Below, piece by piece: positions 21,064 to 28,618 of a stretch of 64,000 nucleotides of DNA. The stretch is taken from contig NZ_JAHZPZ010000001.1 in NCBI RefSeq assembly GCF_019929665.1, positions 248,001-312,000 of the forward strand, in the 5' to 3' direction. The DNA is from Streptococcus infantis (GTDB taxonomy: Bacteria; Bacillota; Bacilli; Lactobacillales; Streptococcaceae). How positions within the stretch are numbered: position 1 is the stretch's first letter; each line of letters starts with the position of its first letter. Made by a program: the position numbers and the translations under genes. A model generated the notes under the pieces. That model made no database searches. It was not told the DNA's origin and saw only the letters and a program-made list of their open reading frames with translations.

Positions 21064-21870
21064 TTATTGTTTACTGAAATCGTAGTCTTTAACAATTTCG
21101 ATACTGTCGATGGTAATAGCAGTAGTCGGCTTGTCTTTTTCGTCTTTTTCAGCCTTAGCAATTTTATCTACTACATCCATCCCATCAATAACTTGACCAA
21201 AGACTGGGTGTTTTCCATCTAAAGTTGGATTTCCGCCTTCTTTGTAGGCTTCGATAATTTTCTTAGGATAGCTACTTGTAGGAAGTTTAGCAGAATAGTC
21301 TGTTGTACTTTGGTTGATGAAGAATTGGCTACCATTTGAGCTTGGTTGACCAGTATTGGCCATGGATAGGGAACCACGGATATTATAGAGGTATGGAGAG
21401 ATTTCATTTTTAAAACCGGTTCCCTTATCCTTGGTTTTGTCTTTATCATGCCAGATAGATTCACCGCCTGTACCATCCCCTTTTGGATCTCCGGTTTGTA
21501 CCATAAATCCATCGATTACGCGGTGGAAAGTAACGCCATTGTAGTAGCCTTCCTTAGCGTGAGTAAGGAAGTTTTCAACCGCAAGTGGAGCTAACTTTGG
21601 AAAGAGCTTGATGCGGATATCGCCTAGGCTTGTGTGGAGGATAGCTTCAGCCTCGTCTTCAGCAACTTCCTTAGAAAGTTGAGGGAAGTTAGCATTTTCG
21701 TTTGTTAAGGCGTCTTTCAAATCTTTTTCTGCTTGGGCAGTCGCTTTTGAACTTTCCTCAGCAGCAATCTTAGAATCTACGTAATCATCCCCACGAAGTG
21801 CACGTTGGATACTTGTACATCCACCAAGGGCAAATGTTGAGATGAGTAGTAGTGTAGCTAATTTTTTCAT
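21064..21870 (-). CDS. slrA: Cyclophilin-type peptidyl-prolyl isomerase lipoprotein SlrA
   Basis: 268 residues from the ATG preceded by GAAAGGAA; the open frame extends 19 codons further but the signal peptide fixes this start. [18 protein letters not shown] is a lipoprotein signal with lipobox LGGC (Cys 18). The cyclophilin domain (~60-260) shows [28 protein letters not shown] and GSQFFIN. Family members at the pneumococcal surface assist protein folding and colonisation. Synteny next to an ABC-F gene and upstream of rpsP supports the name. Confidence 0.93.
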   Translation of the reverse strand: MKKLATLLLISTFALGGCTSIQRALRGDDYVDSKIAAEESSKATAQAEKDLKDALTNENANFPQLSKEVAEDEAEAILHTSLGDIRIKLFPKLAPLAVENFLTHAKEGYYNGVTFHRVIDGFMVQTGDPKGDGTGGESIWHDKDKTKDKGTGFKNEISPYLYNIRGSLSMANTGQPSSNGSQFFINQSTTDYSAKLPTSSYPKKIIEAYKEGGNPTLDGKHPVFGQVIDGMDVVDKIAKAEKDEKDKPTTAITIDSIEIVKDYDFSKQ

Positions 21871-21977
21871 GTTATTCCTTTCAAGATTCATTTCTACTAT
21901 TGTACCGTAAAAGAAAAGGGATTTCAAATATTAGTGACAAGGTAGTTTAAGAGGAAGTCAACCAAAAAGTGGCTTGA

Positions 21978-22076
21978 TTAGAGATTTTTCTTCGGATGAC
22001 GGTCGACAATGTTCTGGTATTGTTCCAGTATCCGCTCTCCTTTTGGAGTCAATTTGTAGCCACGAATCGAAAAGAA
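21978..22076 (-). pseudogene. Possible remnant of a winged-helix gene, in frame after the XRE stop
   Basis: Directly after the XRE stop (22077-22079) the same frame stays open for 32 codons and reads as protein-like sequence: RGYKLTPKGERILEQYQ, then a charged end, stop at 21978. The LTPKGERIL pattern is common at the end of winged-helix regulators. It has no start codon of its own. It may be the tail of a deleted regulator or, if the stop is recent, a lost extension of the XRE protein. Confidence 0.4.
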
Positions 22077-22301
22077 TTATGCTTCCTCTTTCTGTCTGAG
22101 TTCAAAGAGGTCTTCTACTTTCAGATTAAAAACTTGAGCAATTTTAAGAGCCATTTCCAGCGAAGGATTGTAACGGTTATTTTCCAAGTGCAGAATTGTC
22201 TCACGTCGCATGCCGATGAGGGCGGCTAACTCCTGCTGGGTCATGCCTGTGGACTCACGAACAGATTTGAGATTAGTAATAATATTACTTTCTTTGGCCA
22301 T
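22077..22301 (-). CDS. XRE-family (Cro/CI) small transcriptional regulator
   Basis: 74 residues from ATG 22301, which has GGAGAG upstream; upstream codons in the frame overlap the preceding gene and are not needed. A single HTH_3 domain covers nearly the whole protein: GMTQQELAALIGMRRETILHLE is the helix-turn-helix, followed by YNPSLEMALKIAQVFNLKVEDLFEL. This compact YgzD/YozG-like type usually controls a membrane-protein gene next to it, and the start here lies two bases after the stop of such a gene. The repeats at 22918-22973 are the likely operator. Confidence 0.9.
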   Translation of the reverse strand: MAKESNIITNLKSVRESTGMTQQELAALIGMRRETILHLENNRYNPSLEMALKIAQVFNLKVEDLFELRQKEEA

Positions 22302-22303
22302 GC

Positions 22304-22900
22304 TTATCCTCTCCGTTCCAAGATAAGATAGACAACTGCAAAGATGCAAATCAAGGCAGCTATGCTAAAAAATATCTGTCCCATGTAAAGAGTGAGAGAC
22401 CCCATATACCCAATGATAACTGCTAAGATCATCAGTGCGCCTAGTATAAAAACAAACATCAAGCAAGCTGCCTTGGCTAAATTAGCATAAAAGCGTTCGT
22501 CCGGAGTTTCCTTGACATTTTTCAAACAGAAAAAAGCAAATAAAATCACTTCAATAACGAGGCCAATTCCCAAAATCCATTCTTTAATATCAGAACTTAC
22601 GCTTGGGGTCGCAACCCAAATCCCTACTGTATAAAAAATGCTTGCTGCAAAAATAAGTATCGAGTAAAGCTTAGCAGACAAGTCAAAAATAATCTTCCCC
22701 TTATCTTTCTGACTCTTATGAGGCCGTGGTTTCATATGTAGCCAGCTCCAAATAACTATAATTTGACCTGACACTGAAATACCAGTAATAACTAACTTGG
22801 GTCCCCAACTAAGATTAGAACCAAATAAAACAATAAAATCAATAAAGAGAGCTACGGCAATCATTGCAATGAGGCCACGCATTTTTTGACTTTTTTTCAT
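22304..22900 (-). CDS. Multi-pass membrane protein paired with the XRE regulator
   Basis: 198 residues from the ATG with AAAAAGGAG upstream; the frame is open 12 codons further upstream into the operator region. Five or six hydrophobic segments (MIAVALFIDFIVLF, LVITGISVSGQIIVIW, LYSILIFAASIFYTVGIW, WILGIGLVIEVILFAFF, AACLMFVFILGALMILAVII and a last one at the end). KNVKETPDERF between segments recalls the DUF3169/DUF3796-type proteins that accompany XRE regulators in Firmicutes. Function unknown. Confidence 0.8.
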   Translation of the reverse strand: MKKSQKMRGLIAMIAVALFIDFIVLFGSNLSWGPKLVITGISVSGQIIVIWSWLHMKPRPHKSQKDKGKIIFDLSAKLYSILIFAASIFYTVGIWVATPSVSSDIKEWILGIGLVIEVILFAFFCLKNVKETPDERFYANLAKAACLMFVFILGALMILAVIIGYMGSLTLYMGQIFFSIAALICIFAVVYLILERRG

Positions 22901-22917
22901 GATAGACTCCTTTTTTG

Positions 22918-22973
22918 TGTTATAAATATATAACACTTAAATTTATGTTATAAATATATCACACTTAAGTTTA
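22918..22973. repeat. Two tandem 28-bp repeats, probable operator of the XRE/membrane pair
   Basis: 22918-22945 and 22946-22973 are head-to-tail 28-bp copies differing at two positions. Each starts with a dyad: GTTATAAATATATAAC (22919-22934, arms GTTATA/TATAAC) and GTTATAAATATATCAC (22947-22962). They sit 18-73 bp upstream of the membrane protein start and contain its only promoter-like AT-rich sequence. Two sites 28 bp apart, nearly three helical turns, fit cooperative repressor binding. Confidence 0.7.
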
Positions 22974-23388
22974 GAAAGCAAGAATTTATGTGTCAATGAG
23001 GCAATTATTTGAAAAAACTTTTTAATAAAAGCCTTCGCTAGTAAAACAACTAAAGAATTCTTTGAAGCAATGCATCGGATTTGGTTTAGATAATTTCGTT
23101 AATAATATTTGATGATAAAGAAATTTTGGAAAATCTAGATACTGTATGAATCTCTGCTTTTTTCTTAGACTGTTATAAAGTCTGTCAGAATAAGCTTTGT
23201 AGGTGTAGAAGTTAATTTTTTCTTTCTAACTTATCCCAATTAGTCTACATATTTCTAAAAAATAAAAAATTTTAAGTTCTGTCAAGTTTTTTTCTTGACA
23301 CCTGTTAGAAATCTGTTATAATAGAACATGTGCTAAATAGCTTAGCTATTTCACCGAAATAAAAAATAAAAGAAAAGAGATATTAAAA
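22974..23388. other. Intergenic region with rpsP promoter
   Basis: AT-rich 415-bp gap between the divergent membrane-protein gene and rpsP. Apart from the rpsP promoter at 23295-23322 and its ~60-nt leader I see no ORF, RNA or repeat in it. Confidence 0.6.
23295..23322 (+). promoter_or_regulatory. Strong promoter of rpsP-khpA
   Basis: Consensus TTGACA (23295-23300), 16-bp spacer, consensus TATAAT (23317-23322). Confidence 0.85.
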
Positions 23389-23661
23389 ATGGCAGTAAAA
23401 ATCCGTTTGACTCGTATGGGTTCCAAGAAAAAACCTTTCTACCGTATTAACGTAGCAGATTCACGTTCACCACGTGACGGACGTTTCATCGAAACAGTTG
23501 GAACTTACAACCCACTTGTTGAAGAAAACCAAGTAACTTTGAAAGAAGACCGTATTTTGGCATGGTTAGCTGATGGAGCTCAACCTTCAGATACAGTTCG
23601 CAACATCCTTTCAAAAGAAGGCGTATTGAAGAAATTCCACGATTCTAAATTCTCAAAATAA
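23389..23661 (+). CDS. rpsP: 30S ribosomal protein S16
   Basis: 90 residues, usual length. N-terminal [19 protein letters not shown] and the [14 protein letters not shown] segment are the S16 signature. It binds 16S rRNA early in small-subunit assembly. AAAAGAGA serves as a modest ribosome site. Followed after 19 bases by khpA, the classic streptococcal pair. Confidence 0.98.
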   Translation: MAVKIRLTRMGSKKKPFYRINVADSRSPRDGRFIETVGTYNPLVEENQVTLKEDRILAWLADGAQPSDTVRNILSKEGVLKKFHDSKFSK

Positions 23662-23680
23662 GTTTAAAGTAGGTTGACAG

Positions 23681-23920
23681 ATGGATACGATTGAAAATCT
23701 CATTATTGCAATTGTGAAACCTTTGATTTCACAACCAGATGCCTTAACTATCAAGATTGAAGATACACCAGAATTTTTGGAATATCATTTGGATCTTGAC
23801 CAGAGCGATGTGGGTCGTGTAATCGGTCGTAAGGGTCGCGCTATTTCTGCGATAAGAACGATTGTCTACTCTGTCCCAACTGAAGACAAAAAAGTAAGAA
23901 TCGTTATTGACGAAAAATAA
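23681..23920 (+). CDS. khpA: KH-domain RNA-binding protein KhpA
   Basis: 79 residues, a single KH domain with the GxxG loop in [10 protein letters not shown]. In pneumococcus KhpA pairs with KhpB/EloR to bind RNA and regulate cell elongation at midcell. Position directly after rpsP is diagnostic. The terminator hairpin at 23923-23948 ends the operon. Confidence 0.95.
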   Translation: MDTIENLIIAIVKPLISQPDALTIKIEDTPEFLEYHLDLDQSDVGRVIGRKGRAISAIRTIVYSVPTEDKKVRIVIDEK

Positions 23921-23922
23921 GA

Positions 23923-23948
23923 AAAGCGGGACATGGTCTCGCTTTTTT
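23923..23948 (+). terminator. Terminator after khpA
   Basis: AAGCGGGA / TCTCGCTT stem (one G-U) with CATGG loop and eight Ts. Confidence 0.85.
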
Positions 23949-24007
23949 TTGCAAGAAAATCCATGAATGTTCTTCATAATTAAAGAATCGTTATCTCTTT
24001 CTCCAAC

Positions 24008-24036
24008 TTGTGAAAATCCCTGTAACATGATAAAAT
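24008..24036 (+). promoter_or_regulatory. Promoter of rimM-trmD
   Basis: TTGTGA (24008-24013), 17-bp spacer, TGA-TAAAAT (-10 at 24031-24036, extended). Confidence 0.65.
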
Positions 24037-24064
24037 AAAGGGAGAAACAGATACAGGAGATCAG

Positions 24065-24583
24065 ATGAACTACTTTAATGTTGGGAAAATCGTCAATACG
24101 CAGGGGCTACAGGGTGAGATGCGAGTCTTGTCAGTGACAGATTTTGCTGAAGAACGCTTTAAAAAAGGGGCAGAGCTTGCCTTATTTGATGAAAAAGATC
24201 AGTTTGTGCGCACAGTGGTCATTGCAAGCCACCGTAAACAAAAAAACTTCGATATCATCAAGTTTAAGGATATGTACCATATCAATGATATCGAAAAATA
24301 CAAGGGTTACAGTCTGAAGGTTGCAGAGGAAAATCTCAATGACCTCGATGAGGGTGAGTTTTACTACCACGAGATTATCGGTTTAGAAGTCTATGAGGGA
24401 GATAACTTGATTGGAACTATCAAGGAAATCCTTCAGCCAGGCGCCAATGATGTCTGGGTAGTCAAACGAAAAGGCAAACGAGACTTACTCTTACCTTATA
24501 TCCCGCCTGTAGTTCTTAATATAGATATTCCTAATAACCGTGTGGATGTTGAACTCTTAGAAGGGTTAGACGATGAAGATTGA
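24065..24583 (+). CDS. rimM: Ribosome maturation factor RimM
   Basis: 172 residues. N-terminal RimM barrel ([17 protein letters not shown]) and C-terminal PRC barrel ([37 protein letters not shown]). It acts on the 30S head domain around S19 and helix 31/33b. AGGAG before the start; the 3' end overlaps trmD by 11 bases, which implies translational coupling. Confidence 0.96.
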   Translation: MNYFNVGKIVNTQGLQGEMRVLSVTDFAEERFKKGAELALFDEKDQFVRTVVIASHRKQKNFDIIKFKDMYHINDIEKYKGYSLKVAEENLNDLDEGEFYYHEIIGLEVYEGDNLIGTIKEILQPGANDVWVVKRKGKRDLLLPYIPPVVLNIDIPNNRVDVELLEGLDDED

Positions 24584-25292
24584 TATTTTAACTCTCTTTC
24601 CAGAAATGTTCACACCCTTAGAACATTCCATCGTTGGCAAGGCTCGTGAAAAAGGACTCTTAGATATCCACTATCATAATTTTCGTGACTACGCTGAAAA
24701 GGCCCGTCATGTGGATGATGAACCTTATGGAGGTGGTCAAGGGATGCTCCTCCGAGCGCAACCCATCTTTGACGCCTTTGATGCGATTGAAAAAAAGAAC
24801 CCGCGCGTGATTCTCTTAGACCCTGCTGGGAAACAGTTTGACCAGGCTTATGCGGAGGATTTGGCGCAAGAAGAAGAGCTTATCTTCATCTGTGGTCACT
24901 ACGAAGGCTATGATGAGCGTATTAAGACCTTGGTAACCGATGAGATATCTCTTGGAGATTATGTCTTGACTGGTGGAGAACTAGCAGCGATGACCATGAT
25001 TGATGCGACGGTTCGCTTGATTCCAGAAGTTATTGGGAAGGAAGCAAGTCACCAAGATGATAGCTTTTCATCAGGACTCTTGGAATATCCTCAGTACACA
25101 AGACCTTATGATTATCGTGGAATGCTAGTTCCAGATGTTCTTATGAGTGGACACCATGAAAACATACGTCAATGGCGACTCTATGAGAGCCTCAAGAAAA
25201 CCTACCAACGTAGACCTGATTTGCTAGAAGAGTATGAACTGACAGCAGAAGAAGAGAAAATGTTAGCAGAAATTAAAGAAAATAACAATTAA
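24573..25292 (+). CDS. trmD: tRNA (guanine-37 N1) methyltransferase TrmD
   Basis: 239 residues, SPOUT-class enzyme with a trefoil knot. Marks: [38 protein letters not shown], and the SAM-binding knot [15 protein letters not shown]. It places m1G37 in tRNAs reading CNN/Pro codons and prevents frameshifts. Starts within rimM; the ribosome site GAAGGG lies inside the rimM coding sequence. Confidence 0.97.
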   Translation: MKIDILTLFPEMFTPLEHSIVGKAREKGLLDIHYHNFRDYAEKARHVDDEPYGGGQGMLLRAQPIFDAFDAIEKKNPRVILLDPAGKQFDQAYAEDLAQEEELIFICGHYEGYDERIKTLVTDEISLGDYVLTGGELAAMTMIDATVRLIPEVIGKEASHQDDSFSSGLLEYPQYTRPYDYRGMLVPDVLMSGHHENIRQWRLYESLKKTYQRRPDLLEEYELTAEEEKMLAEIKENNN

Positions 25293-25304
25293 AAGGAGAA
25301 AACT

Positions 25305-25643
25305 ATGCAAGTAATTAAACGTGATGGACAAGTCGCTGATTTTGATCCAGATAAAATCTACCAAGCTATCCTTAAGGCGGCTCAGACAGTCTATGTTTTG
25401 ACTGACGATTTGCGCCAAAATCTAGCTCAAGTTACTAAAAAAGTTGTGTTGGATTTGGAAGAAGCAAAAGTAGAACGTGCGACTATCAGTATGATTCAAT
25501 CAATGGTTGAGCACCGCTTACTTGGTGCTGGCTACATTACAATCGCAGAACACTATATCTCTTATCGTTTGCAACGTGATTTGGAGAGAAGTGGTTATGG
25601 CGACCACATCGCTGTTCACCTTCATTTTGAACAAATTCGCTAA
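25305..25643 (+). CDS. Stand-alone ATP-cone domain protein
   Basis: 112 residues. Residues 1-90 match an ATP-cone (PF03477), the nucleotide-sensing module of ribonucleotide reductases and NrdR: VIKRDGQVADFDPDKIYQAILKA and the ISMIQSMVEHRLL helix. There is no NrdR zinc ribbon and no reductase domain, so it is a free ATP-cone. The gap to trmD is 12 bases with AAGGAG, so it is probably co-transcribed with rimM-trmD. It may sense (d)ATP and act on a partner protein; no partner can be read from the sequence. Confidence 0.8.
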   Translation: MQVIKRDGQVADFDPDKIYQAILKAAQTVYVLTDDLRQNLAQVTKKVVLDLEEAKVERATISMIQSMVEHRLLGAGYITIAEHYISYRLQRDLERSGYGDHIAVHLHFEQIR

Positions 25644-25648
25644 GATAA

Positions 25649-25681
25649 AAAGAGTGAGATGATAGAAGCATCTCACTCTTT
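25649..25681. terminator. Bidirectional terminator
   Basis: AAGAGTGAGATG / CATCTCACTCTT perfect stem with a seven-base loop between convergent genes; it overlaps the last codons of the minus-strand gene. Confidence 0.85.
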
Positions 25682-25993
25682 CTTAAATCTTCTTTTTTGG
25701 GCCGTTTGGATAGTAGAAGGAACGAAAGTTACTCTTCGAATATCCGACACTCGAATAATACGGCTAACGTTTTTTGCGAAATTTTTAACGATAATTTGTT
25801 GGCGGTCAGTATCATACTTGATAATATCGCCGGTAAAACTTGACTCAGCAAAAATGATGTGTACAGCTGTTTTTTTAGCTAAGGCTTCTTCAAGTCTAGC
25901 AATTAGGGGATCGCTTTTTTCAGGAATGGAATCTTCATGTCCATTGACAAAATCATGGACTTTTTGCAAAGCCTGTTTTAATAAATCTTTCAT
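25673..25993 (-). CDS. Small conserved protein, possible YolD/Sm-like beta barrel
   Basis: 106 residues from the MKDLLKQ start, which has GGAGG-like GGGAGGCCGG upstream; eight earlier in-frame codons are less likely. N-terminal helix (LLKQALQKVHDFVNG) and a C-terminal beta-rich part (TGDIIKYDTDRQQIIVKN, RIIRVSDIRRVTFV) whose pattern recalls YolD-like or Sm-fold small barrels. The resemblance is weak. It lies alone between converging and diverging neighbours. Function unknown. Confidence 0.7.
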   Translation of the reverse strand: MKDLLKQALQKVHDFVNGHEDSIPEKSDPLIARLEEALAKKTAVHIIFAESSFTGDIIKYDTDRQQIIVKNFAKNVSRIIRVSDIRRVTFVPSTIQTAQKRRFKKE

Positions 25994-26085
25994 TCCGGCC
26001 TCCCTTCTTTTAATCATTATATAAAAATTTTATGAAATCTACAAGATTTTTCGAATAATCAATTGAGAACAAAAAGGAGAAAAAC

Positions 26086-26301
26086 ATGGCAGAATTTACG
26101 TTTGAAATTGAAGAACACTTGCTTACTCTATCTGAAAATGAAAAAGGATGGACCAAAGAAATCAATCGTGTCAGCTTTAATGGTGCGCCAGCGAAGTTTG
26201 ACATTCGTAGCTGGAGTCCTGACCACACCAAGATGGGGAAAGGAATTACTCTCTCAAATGAAGAATTTCAAATCATGGTGGATGCTTTTAAGAATCAATA
26301 A
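26086..26301 (+). CDS. YdbC-family PC4-like single-stranded nucleic acid binding protein
   Basis: 71 residues. EFTFEIEEHLLTLSENEKGWTKEIN then KFDIRSWSPDHTKMGKGITL is the PC4/YdbC fold (PF02229): a curved beta sheet plus a C-terminal helix that dimerises and binds single-stranded DNA or RNA. AAGGAG precedes the ATG. An overlapping frame at 26063 is a shadow. The role in bacteria is not settled; transcription or repair has been proposed for the family. Confidence 0.85.
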   Translation: MAEFTFEIEEHLLTLSENEKGWTKEINRVSFNGAPAKFDIRSWSPDHTKMGKGITLSNEEFQIMVDAFKNQ

Positions 26302-26321
26302 ACTTTCATCTAAGATTAATT

Positions 26322-26356
26322 AAAAAGAGGCTAGGAAAATTCCCGGCCCTTTTATT
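26322..26356. terminator. Imperfect bidirectional terminator between YdbC and bioY
   Basis: AAAAGAGGC...GGCCCTTTT with inner AGGAA/TTCCC pairing. It covers the bioY stop codon. Confidence 0.55.
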
Positions 26357-26891
26357 TGCTTGAAAAATAAGCTTGTGTACGGAGACGTTGGAGTAGTGGT
26401 CGGCTGATGAAGCTAATGGCTACAATTTTGGCAAGATCAGGTATGATAAAGGGAATAACACCGACAGCCAGTGCTTTATCAAAAGTCATTCCAGCTAAGA
26501 AGTGGAGACTGAGAATACCACCGACAAAAACAAGTGAATCTCCCAAGAGATTTGCAAAGAAAATACGTAGGACACCACTATTGGTGTGAATGAGATAGGA
26601 AGCAATCCCTGCATAGACAAGGTCGAACCAAAGATAACCAGCACTTGGGCCTACCAAAACATGAAAACCAGCTCCTCCACTAGCGAAAACAGGAAGACCA
26701 ATGGCGCCAAGTAATAGATAGAGTCCAACAGAGAGGACGGCTTCTCTAGGTCTAAAAACAGTAGCTATCAGTCCAATAGCAAAGTTCTGCAGAGTGAAAG
26801 GAACGGGACCAATGGGAATACTAATTTGTGCCAATACTGCAATCAGTGCAGCCCCGATAGCTGGGATAGCGTAAATGTGTGCTTTTTTCAA
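26352..26891 (-). CDS. bioY: Biotin transporter S-component BioY
   Basis: 179 residues with six hydrophobic segments. Family marks: ALIAVLAQISIPIGPVPFTLQ and VGPSAGYLWFDLVYA, plus GAIGLPVFASGGAG. It captures biotin and works with the shared ECF ATPases/EcfT encoded elsewhere, or alone. The start is TTG, preceded by AGAGG about ten bases upstream; no ATG lies near. The promoter and a BirA-like operator are just upstream, so repression by biotin is expected. Confidence 0.93.
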   Translation of the reverse strand: MKKAHIYAIPAIGAALIAVLAQISIPIGPVPFTLQNFAIGLIATVFRPREAVLSVGLYLLLGAIGLPVFASGGAGFHVLVGPSAGYLWFDLVYAGIASYLIHTNSGVLRIFFANLLGDSLVFVGGILSLHFLAGMTFDKALAVGVIPFIIPDLAKIVAISFISRPLLQRLRTQAYFSSK

Positions 26892-26952
26892 AATAGTTAA
26901 CCTCTTCTATAAATTATAGTAACTATTATACTGAATGAGATATAAATGTCAA
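26892..26952 (-). promoter_or_regulatory. bioY promoter with BirA-like operator
   Basis: On the minus strand: TTGACA (26952-26947), 16-bp spacer, TATAAT (26930-26925). Overlapping the -10 and reaching the start codon is an inverted repeat, AATAGTTA (26892-26899) and TAACTATT (26920-26927), which contains the GTTAAC-type halves of Gram-positive BirA boxes. It would block transcription when BirA carries biotinyl-AMP. Confidence 0.65.
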
Positions 26953-26970
26953 CCTATTTTAAAATAAAAG

Positions 26971-26986
26971 GTTACAAATTTGTAAC
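26971..26986. repeat. Perfect 16-bp palindrome
   Basis: GTTACAAATTTGTAAC is its own reverse complement and lies 19 bp upstream of the bioY -35. With no loop it looks like a protein site rather than a hairpin. The binding protein is unknown. Confidence 0.6.
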
Positions 26987-27000
26987 GGCCGATTTAGAGT

Positions 27001-27026
27001 AAAAAAGAGACCAAGGGGTCTCTCTT
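27001..27026 (-). terminator. Terminator after gor
   Basis: AGAGACC (27006-27012) / GGTCTCT (27017-27023) with AAGG loop; the A-run at 27001-27005 is the U-tract on the minus strand. Confidence 0.85.
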
Positions 27027-27031
27027 TTCTT

Positions 27032-28378
27032 TTAACGCATAGTCACAAATTCTTCTGAGCCAGTTGGGTGGATAGCGACAGTAGCATCAAAGTCGGCTTT
27101 TGTAGCTCCCATCTTGATAGCAACTGCAAAACCTTGAATCATTTCGTCAACCCCGTAGCCGATTCCATGAAGTCCTACTACCTTTTCATCTGCACCAGCT
27201 GTTACGAGCTTGAAGCGAGCTTCTTGACGGTGACTAGTAACAGCAGAATACATAGATGCAAATTTTGAAGTATAGACTTTAACGTTTTCTTGGCCGTACT
27301 CTTTGATAGCTTCTTCCTCAGTCAGACCGACTGTTCCGATTGCTGGGTGTGAGAAAACTACAGTTGGAATAGTCGTGTAGTCCATTTTAGCATTGGTTTT
27401 ACCGTTGAAAAGTCTTTCGGATAGGGTACGACCAGCCTTGATAGCAACAGGAGTTAGTTCCTTTTCACCTGTGACATCTCCAAGTGCGTAGATTCCGTCA
27501 ACGACTGTGTTCTGGTATTCATCAACCTGGATAAAGCCACGTTCATTGAGGGTAACACCAGCTTTTTCGAGTTGAAGTCCTTCAACGTTTGGACGGCGAC
27601 CAGTTGCCCAGATAACTTGACTGGCAGTATGAGTGCTGCCATCTTCGAAATGAATGGTAATACCTTGTTCAGTTTCTTCAAGTTTAGCAGGAACCTTATG
27701 GGTGTGGAGGTTTAATCCAGTATTTTCCATTTCTTGAACTAGACTCTCAACGATATAGCTATCAAATCCACGTAGTGGACGTTCACGGCGGACAAATAAA
27801 TCTGTCTGAACACCAAGTGTATGGAGTACACCAGCCAATTCTACAGCAATGTAACCAGCACCTAGAATAGCTACCGATTCAGGTAACTCTTCCCAGGCGA
27901 AGACATCATCTGAGCTACCACCTAGTTCAGCACCAGGAATAGCAGGGATATGAGGATGAGCTCCAGTCGCAATCACAATATGCTTAGCGTGGATCAATTC
28001 GCCATTAACGCTGACAGTATGAGCATCGACAAACTCGGCACGTCCTTCAATCAAATCAACTCCGTTGCGCTTGAAGCTTCCATCGTAAGACGAGCGAGCA
28101 CGATCAATATAGGCTTCACGATTCTTACGAAGAGTTGCATAATCAAATTCGTTCCCAGTATTTGTGAATCCATAGTCAGGTCCATATTTGTGGATACTCT
28201 CTGCAATTTGGGCTCCATACCACATGATTTTTTTAGGGACACAGCCGAGGTTGACACAAGTGCCACCTAATTTCTTTTCCTCAATAACTGCCGCCTTAGC
28301 ACCATGTTCACCAGCACGATTCATGGTAGCAATTCCCCCGCTACCTCCTCCGATGGTGATAATATCATATTCTCTCAT
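27032..28378 (-). CDS. gor: Glutathione-disulfide reductase
   Basis: 448 residues. FAD-binding GGGSGG at the N-terminus, redox-active disulfide C41/C46 in [18 protein letters not shown]-binding [11 protein letters not shown] (~175), the second FAD motif YALGDVTG and the C-terminal catalytic HPTGSEEF. It reduces GSSG with NADPH; pneumococci import glutathione and need Gor for oxidative and metal stress. AAAGGAGC precedes the start. Monocistronic between bioY and the divergent efflux operon. Confidence 0.95.
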   Translation of the reverse strand: MREYDIITIGGGSGGIATMNRAGEHGAKAAVIEEKKLGGTCVNLGCVPKKIMWYGAQIAESIHKYGPDYGFTNTGNEFDYATLRKNREAYIDRARSSYDGSFKRNGVDLIEGRAEFVDAHTVSVNGELIHAKHIVIATGAHPHIPAIPGAELGGSSDDVFAWEELPESVAILGAGYIAVELAGVLHTLGVQTDLFVRRERPLRGFDSYIVESLVQEMENTGLNLHTHKVPAKLEETEQGITIHFEDGSTHTASQVIWATGRRPNVEGLQLEKAGVTLNERGFIQVDEYQNTVVDGIYALGDVTGEKELTPVAIKAGRTLSERLFNGKTNAKMDYTTIPTVVFSHPAIGTVGLTEEEAIKEYGQENVKVYTSKFASMYSAVTSHRQEARFKLVTAGADEKVVGLHGIGYGVDEMIQGFAVAIKMGATKADFDATVAIHPTGSEEFVTMR

Positions 28379-28558
28379 AAGAAAGCTCCTTTAGTTGTTT
28401 TCTAGTCATATTCTATCTTTTTTTGAAAGTCAATGCAAAAATCTGCTACGCTTAAATTTCTTAAGAAAATGCTTGCAAAAATAAAAAAGAAGCTGTATTA
28501 TATAACTAACACAACAATAAAAGATTTGGTGATTGTTTTTTGGATAGTCAGAAAGCAA

Positions 28559-28587
28559 TTGTCCATTTTTAGGACTTGTGCTATAAT
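28559..28587 (+). promoter_or_regulatory. Promoter of the MacAB-like efflux operon
   Basis: TTGTCC (28559-28564), 17-bp spacer, TATAAT (28582-28587), 31 bp before the chosen start at 28619. Confidence 0.7.
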
Positions 28588-28618
28588 CTTAATATATGTT
28601 TATAAAAGAGGTATGGAT

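Noticed and set aside
28433..28618. N-terminal extension of the HlyD-type protein
   Set aside because: It runs through the promoter (TTGTCC-17-TATAAT), has no ribosome site and adds non-family sequence.
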